64,000 nt of DNA from Granulicella sp. S156 (GTDB lineage Bacteria; Acidobacteriota; Terriglobia; Terriglobales; Acidobacteriaceae): assembly GCF_009766105.1 (NCBI RefSeq), contig NZ_LMUH01000013.1:432322-496321 (forward strand), in the 5' to 3' direction. Positions within the stretch are counted from its first letter, which is position 1; each line of letters begins with the position of its first letter. The position numbers and the translations under genes are program-made. This document shows, one piece after another, positions 61,754 to 64,000 of the stretch. Under the pieces are notes generated by a model. That model worked only from the letters and a program-made list of their open reading frames with translations. It had not been told where the DNA came from and searched no databases.

Positions 61754-62024
61754 ATTTTGAACACACGAAGGCTTATTGTATTAGACGTTATTTTGGGCGC
61801 AGAGTTACGCAGATTTGTTGCGCAAATTTACAGGTAACGGGCATGATTCATCGCTTGTGGAAATAGGCAGAATGTACTGATTAGCGCACATTCTGCATCC
61901 TCTAGGGCATTATCATCGTCCTACGTGGAAAGGAACCAGGGACTGCCGCAAGTCATAGCAACAATTGGCGGGTGCTCGGGTTTGATTCAGCATTCTGTCC
62001 GTTTCACGGCAAGGAGTTCTAAAG
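61754..62024. other. 271-bp divergent region with one hairpin
   Basis: Between the exported-protein gene (minus) and the outer-membrane gene (plus). A 9-bp inverted repeat, GCAGAATGT (61867-61875) and ACATTCTGC (61888-61896), lies in the middle. The promoter of the outer-membrane gene is expected downstream of it. No gene was recognised. Confidence 0.45.
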
Positions 62025-63065
62025 ATGATGTTTACCCCTACTAGACCCTCAGGTTTTGTGCGCCGTAACTTAACACAGTTGGCGGCGTTGTCGGCAATTC
62101 TCGGCGCAAGCGTGGCCGTGATGAGCGCGCAAACCAGCCAGACCAATGATGAGTCGGTTGCTCCAGCGACAACCCAGACCAGCCCGGTTTCCGCGCAAGC
62201 CGATGTTCAGGCGAAGCCGACGTTGAACTTGACTATTCCTGCCGTCAGCGGCGACGCGATGTTTTCGAGCAGCAGCTCGGAGAATGAGGTAGCGGTCAAC
62301 GCCGACCACTTCAACTTCGTGGATGCCATGCAGTACGGCGGCGGCCAGCGCCAGCGCTACGGACGGCCGCGCTATCGCGGTGGCAACACGAACGCGGATG
62401 GCTCGAACAAGTATGTGTTTTTCGCCGGTGCAGGTTTTACCGCACCCGTGGGAAACGACTCTAATTATCTGAAGACCAGCTGGGGTATTCAGGTAGGCGG
62501 CGGTCGCCAGTTTAACAAGCACTTCGCGCTCCCGATACAGTTCGATTGGGACAACTTTGGCTTTACCGGACAGACTATTTCGAATCAGGCATCCCTCTAT
62601 TTTGATGATCCAACGAATAGTTTGTATGGTCTTGATGGTCACAGCCATATTTGGTCTTTTACGGTGGATCCAACCTATACCTTCTATTCGGGTGAAGGAC
62701 TTGGCGCGTATGTCGTTGTTGGTGGAGGTTTCTATCACAAGGCCGCGAACTTCTTCGTTCCTCAAGAAGCGGAATCCTGCTATATCTACTGCTACGACTA
62801 CACCGCAAATGCTACGGTCCAGAACTACTCGAGTAATTCGGCTGGCGTAAACGGCGGTATCGGCCTGACCTACAAGTTCTCGCGGTTCTCCAACGAACGC
62901 TTCTACGCCGAGTTTCGTGTCGTGCATACCTTCAATAACTACCGTCCGGGTATTACGGTCAATACTCCGACAACCGTAGCTGACAGCTACACTGGCTGGA
63001 ATTACTTTCCGCAAAACAGCCAGGAAACTACGTATTTTCCGGTCAAGGTCGGCGTCCGGTTCTAA
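62025..63065 (+). CDS. Outer-membrane beta-barrel protein
   Basis: 346 residues. Signal segment about 12-36 (LAALSAILGASVAVMSAQ). The barrel part starts near residue 125 (YVFFAGAGFTAPVG), with alternating aromatic/glycine strands (GGGRQFNKHFALPIQFDWDN, YVVVGGGFYHKAANFFV) and a C-terminal strand TTYFPVKVGVRF ending in Phe, the outer-membrane signature. Residues 35-120 are flexible and contain an Arg/Gly/Gln-rich patch. An ATG three bases downstream is an alternative start. Function may be structural or porin-like. Confidence 0.85.
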   Translation: MMFTPTRPSGFVRRNLTQLAALSAILGASVAVMSAQTSQTNDESVAPATTQTSPVSAQADVQAKPTLNLTIPAVSGDAMFSSSSSENEVAVNADHFNFVDAMQYGGGQRQRYGRPRYRGGNTNADGSNKYVFFAGAGFTAPVGNDSNYLKTSWGIQVGGGRQFNKHFALPIQFDWDNFGFTGQTISNQASLYFDDPTNSLYGLDGHSHIWSFTVDPTYTFYSGEGLGAYVVVGGGFYHKAANFFVPQEAESCYIYCYDYTANATVQNYSSNSAGVNGGIGLTYKFSRFSNERFYAEFRVVHTFNNYRPGITVNTPTTVADSYTGWNYFPQNSQETTYFPVKVGVRF

Positions 63066-63083
63066 CAGGCGATCGATCATTGA

Positions 63084-63121
63084 AACAAGCAACGGCCCGC
63101 GAAAGCGGGCCGTTGCTTGTT
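63084..63121 (+). terminator. 17-bp perfect-stem terminator of the outer-membrane gene
   Basis: AACAAGCAACGGCCCGC, a GAAA tetraloop, then its complement at 63105-63121, followed by TTTG. It begins 19 bases after the stop codon. Confidence 0.93.
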
Positions 63122-63163
63122 TTGCTGTAGCTGCAGAGAAGCCAGGGCTGACACAACTGGGTG

Positions 63164-63222
63164 CCCCATCCTTTGTCGCACGATTTGTGAAGTGCTAAAG
63201 AACCCTCAGGCAAAGGGTGGGG
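63164..63222. repeat. REP-like imperfect hairpin near the RAYT transposase
   Basis: CCCCATCCTTTG (63164-63175) pairs with CAAAGGGTGGGG (63211-63222), 11 of 12, across 35 bases. It lies about 130 bases past the stop of the REP-associated transposase, a normal place for the elements such enzymes process. Confidence 0.5.
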
Positions 63223-63348
63223 TATCGCGAGTTAGCGCGACCGCCTTTAGGTTGTAGAGGCGACTGCAATTGGATAGAGGAGTACAGCCGTTTGCTGTGG
63301 CAAACGATTTCGCAAAAATGTGAAGAGACGGGCGCCAGTGGCCACCTC

Positions 63349-63822
63349 TCAGAATTCGAGAAGGTTGGTAAGGCCGACAGGGCCGGATTCATCGCGGAGA
63401 TAGAAGCGGGCGCTGCTCCAGGACCCTTGGTCCGGTTCCGTGACTAGACCGCGCTTTACTGGGTTGTGATGGATGTAGTTGATTTTCTCGATGTGCTTGT
63501 GCCGGGTGTAGATATTGAAGTCGTAGTAACGCTCTTCCCAGACTTCGGTCTCGGTTCGGGTACGGGAGAAACGTTGTTTGAGAACTTGAAGTGCTGTGGA
63601 AAGTGGTTTCTCGTCTGGCTCAGTGAGGAGCAGATGGACGTGATCGGGCATGATGACGAAGCCGAGGATTTGGAAACGATATTTCTCACGCGTTTGTTCG
63701 AGGATTTCGAGAAATTTATCGCGAGCTTGAGTTGTGCCGAGGATCGGACGCTTTCGGAAACAACAGAAGTTGATGGCATGGAGGTCGCCGTTCTGTTGAT
63801 AGCGCTTAAGACCGATCGACAT
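63349..63822 (-). CDS. REP-associated tyrosine transposase (RAYT, Y1_Tnp)
   Basis: 157 residues from ATG 63822, the family's usual start near SIGLKRYQQNGDLHAINFCC; an upstream frame to 63897 adds 25 unlikely residues. HUH motif HVH in IMPDHVHLLL, and a Tyr-containing block NIYTRHKHIEKINYIHHNPV near residue 125 (candidate Tyr nucleophile in YTRHKHIEKINY). RAYT enzymes cut and paste REP hairpins; a hairpin of that kind lies downstream. The enzyme appears complete. Confidence 0.88.
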   Translation of the reverse strand: MSIGLKRYQQNGDLHAINFCCFRKRPILGTTQARDKFLEILEQTREKYRFQILGFVIMPDHVHLLLTEPDEKPLSTALQVLKQRFSRTRTETEVWEERYYDFNIYTRHKHIEKINYIHHNPVKRGLVTEPDQGSWSSARFYLRDESGPVGLTNLLEF

Positions 63823-63956
63823 GGCGGTCAGTGTAACCGAGATAAAGTTTAGTATGCCACAAATCGGGCACCTGTGAGATTTCAAGAGGTTGTCCATTCG
63901 AACCGAACCGAAGAAGCTGAATGTGCGAGCAATCAGATTCTTTTGGGGAGGAACGA

Positions 63957-64000
63957 ATGGACATTCATCAGAATGCCCGATTGACGCTTCGGAGTCGAGA
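63957..64000 (+). mobile_element. N-terminal end of an IS481-type transposase, cut by the window edge
   Basis: ATG 63957 after GGGGAGG (about five bases upstream) gives MDIHQNARLTLRSR, matching the start typical of IS481 transposases (M-x-I/V-H-x-NARLT). The coding sequence continues past the window. The upstream part could hold the left inverted repeat of the element (near 63891, TGTCCATTCG), but this is not verifiable here. Confidence 0.6.

Overview
The window looks like chromosomal DNA from a soil acidobacterium of the class Terriglobia (Edaphobacter, Granulicella or Terriglobus type). The evidence is moderately GC-rich DNA, two large TonB-dependent receptors that begin with a carboxypeptidase-like regulatory domain, several secreted plant or microbial polysaccharide hydrolases (families GH106, GH30, GH2 and GH28), many LacI-type and TetR-type regulators, a BlaI/M56 pair, and many dispersed palindromic repeats. 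The taxon is an inference from gene content; no rRNA or tRNA gene was recognised.

Layout. 0.4-4.1 kb: two TetR regulators, each divergent from small membrane-protein genes (a DUF4267-like protein; a DoxX protein flanked by two related four-helix proteins), with inverted or direct repeats in both divergent regions, and a 26-residue membrane peptide gene. 4.3-11.3 kb: a TonB receptor followed by a GH106 rhamnosidase-like enzyme, on the minus strand. 11.8-15.2 kb: BlaI repressor, M56 membrane metalloprotease and HtrA protease, with the same palindrome upstream of the repressor and at the start of htrA. 15.2-17.5 kb: an intergenic palindromic repeat, a retropepsin-like aspartyl protease and a winged-helix regulator. 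17.7-23.7 kb: a TonB receptor and an exported protein divergent from a NarL-type two-component system, with two palindromic boxes between them. 24.0-27.7 kb: a serine-palmitoyltransferase-like enzyme and an SDR reductase converging on a ketoacyl-ACP synthase and an ACP; this is best read as a sphingoid or related amino-ketone lipid locus. 28.0-31.5 kb: ROK sugar kinase, sugar MFS porter and LacI regulator. 31.9-38.1 kb: surface-glycan genes (two near-identical acyltransferases, a GT87-type mannosyltransferase-like protein, an epimerase and a polyprenyl-phosphate GT2). 38.3-40.5 kb: LacI regulator and MFS porter with overlapping ends. 41.0-47.9 kb: GH30 and GH2 enzymes, a GMC oxidoreductase and an aquaporin. 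48.2-63.1 kb: mostly housekeeping genes (endonuclease IV, leuS, guaA, YggS, a DUF167 protein, a CysJ-like reductase), a GH28 enzyme and several unassigned exported proteins. 63.3-64.0 kb: a REP-associated tyrosine transposase and the first codons of an IS481-like transposase.

How the genes fit together. The receptors, glycoside hydrolases, sugar porters, ROK kinase and LacI repressors form a scavenging system for complex carbohydrates. The glycosyltransferase/acyltransferase block would build and acylate a surface polysaccharide. The M56/BlaI/HtrA unit looks like an envelope-stress or proteolysis switch. Dispersed palindromic elements occupy many of the longer gaps, consistent with the RAYT transposase at the right-hand end.
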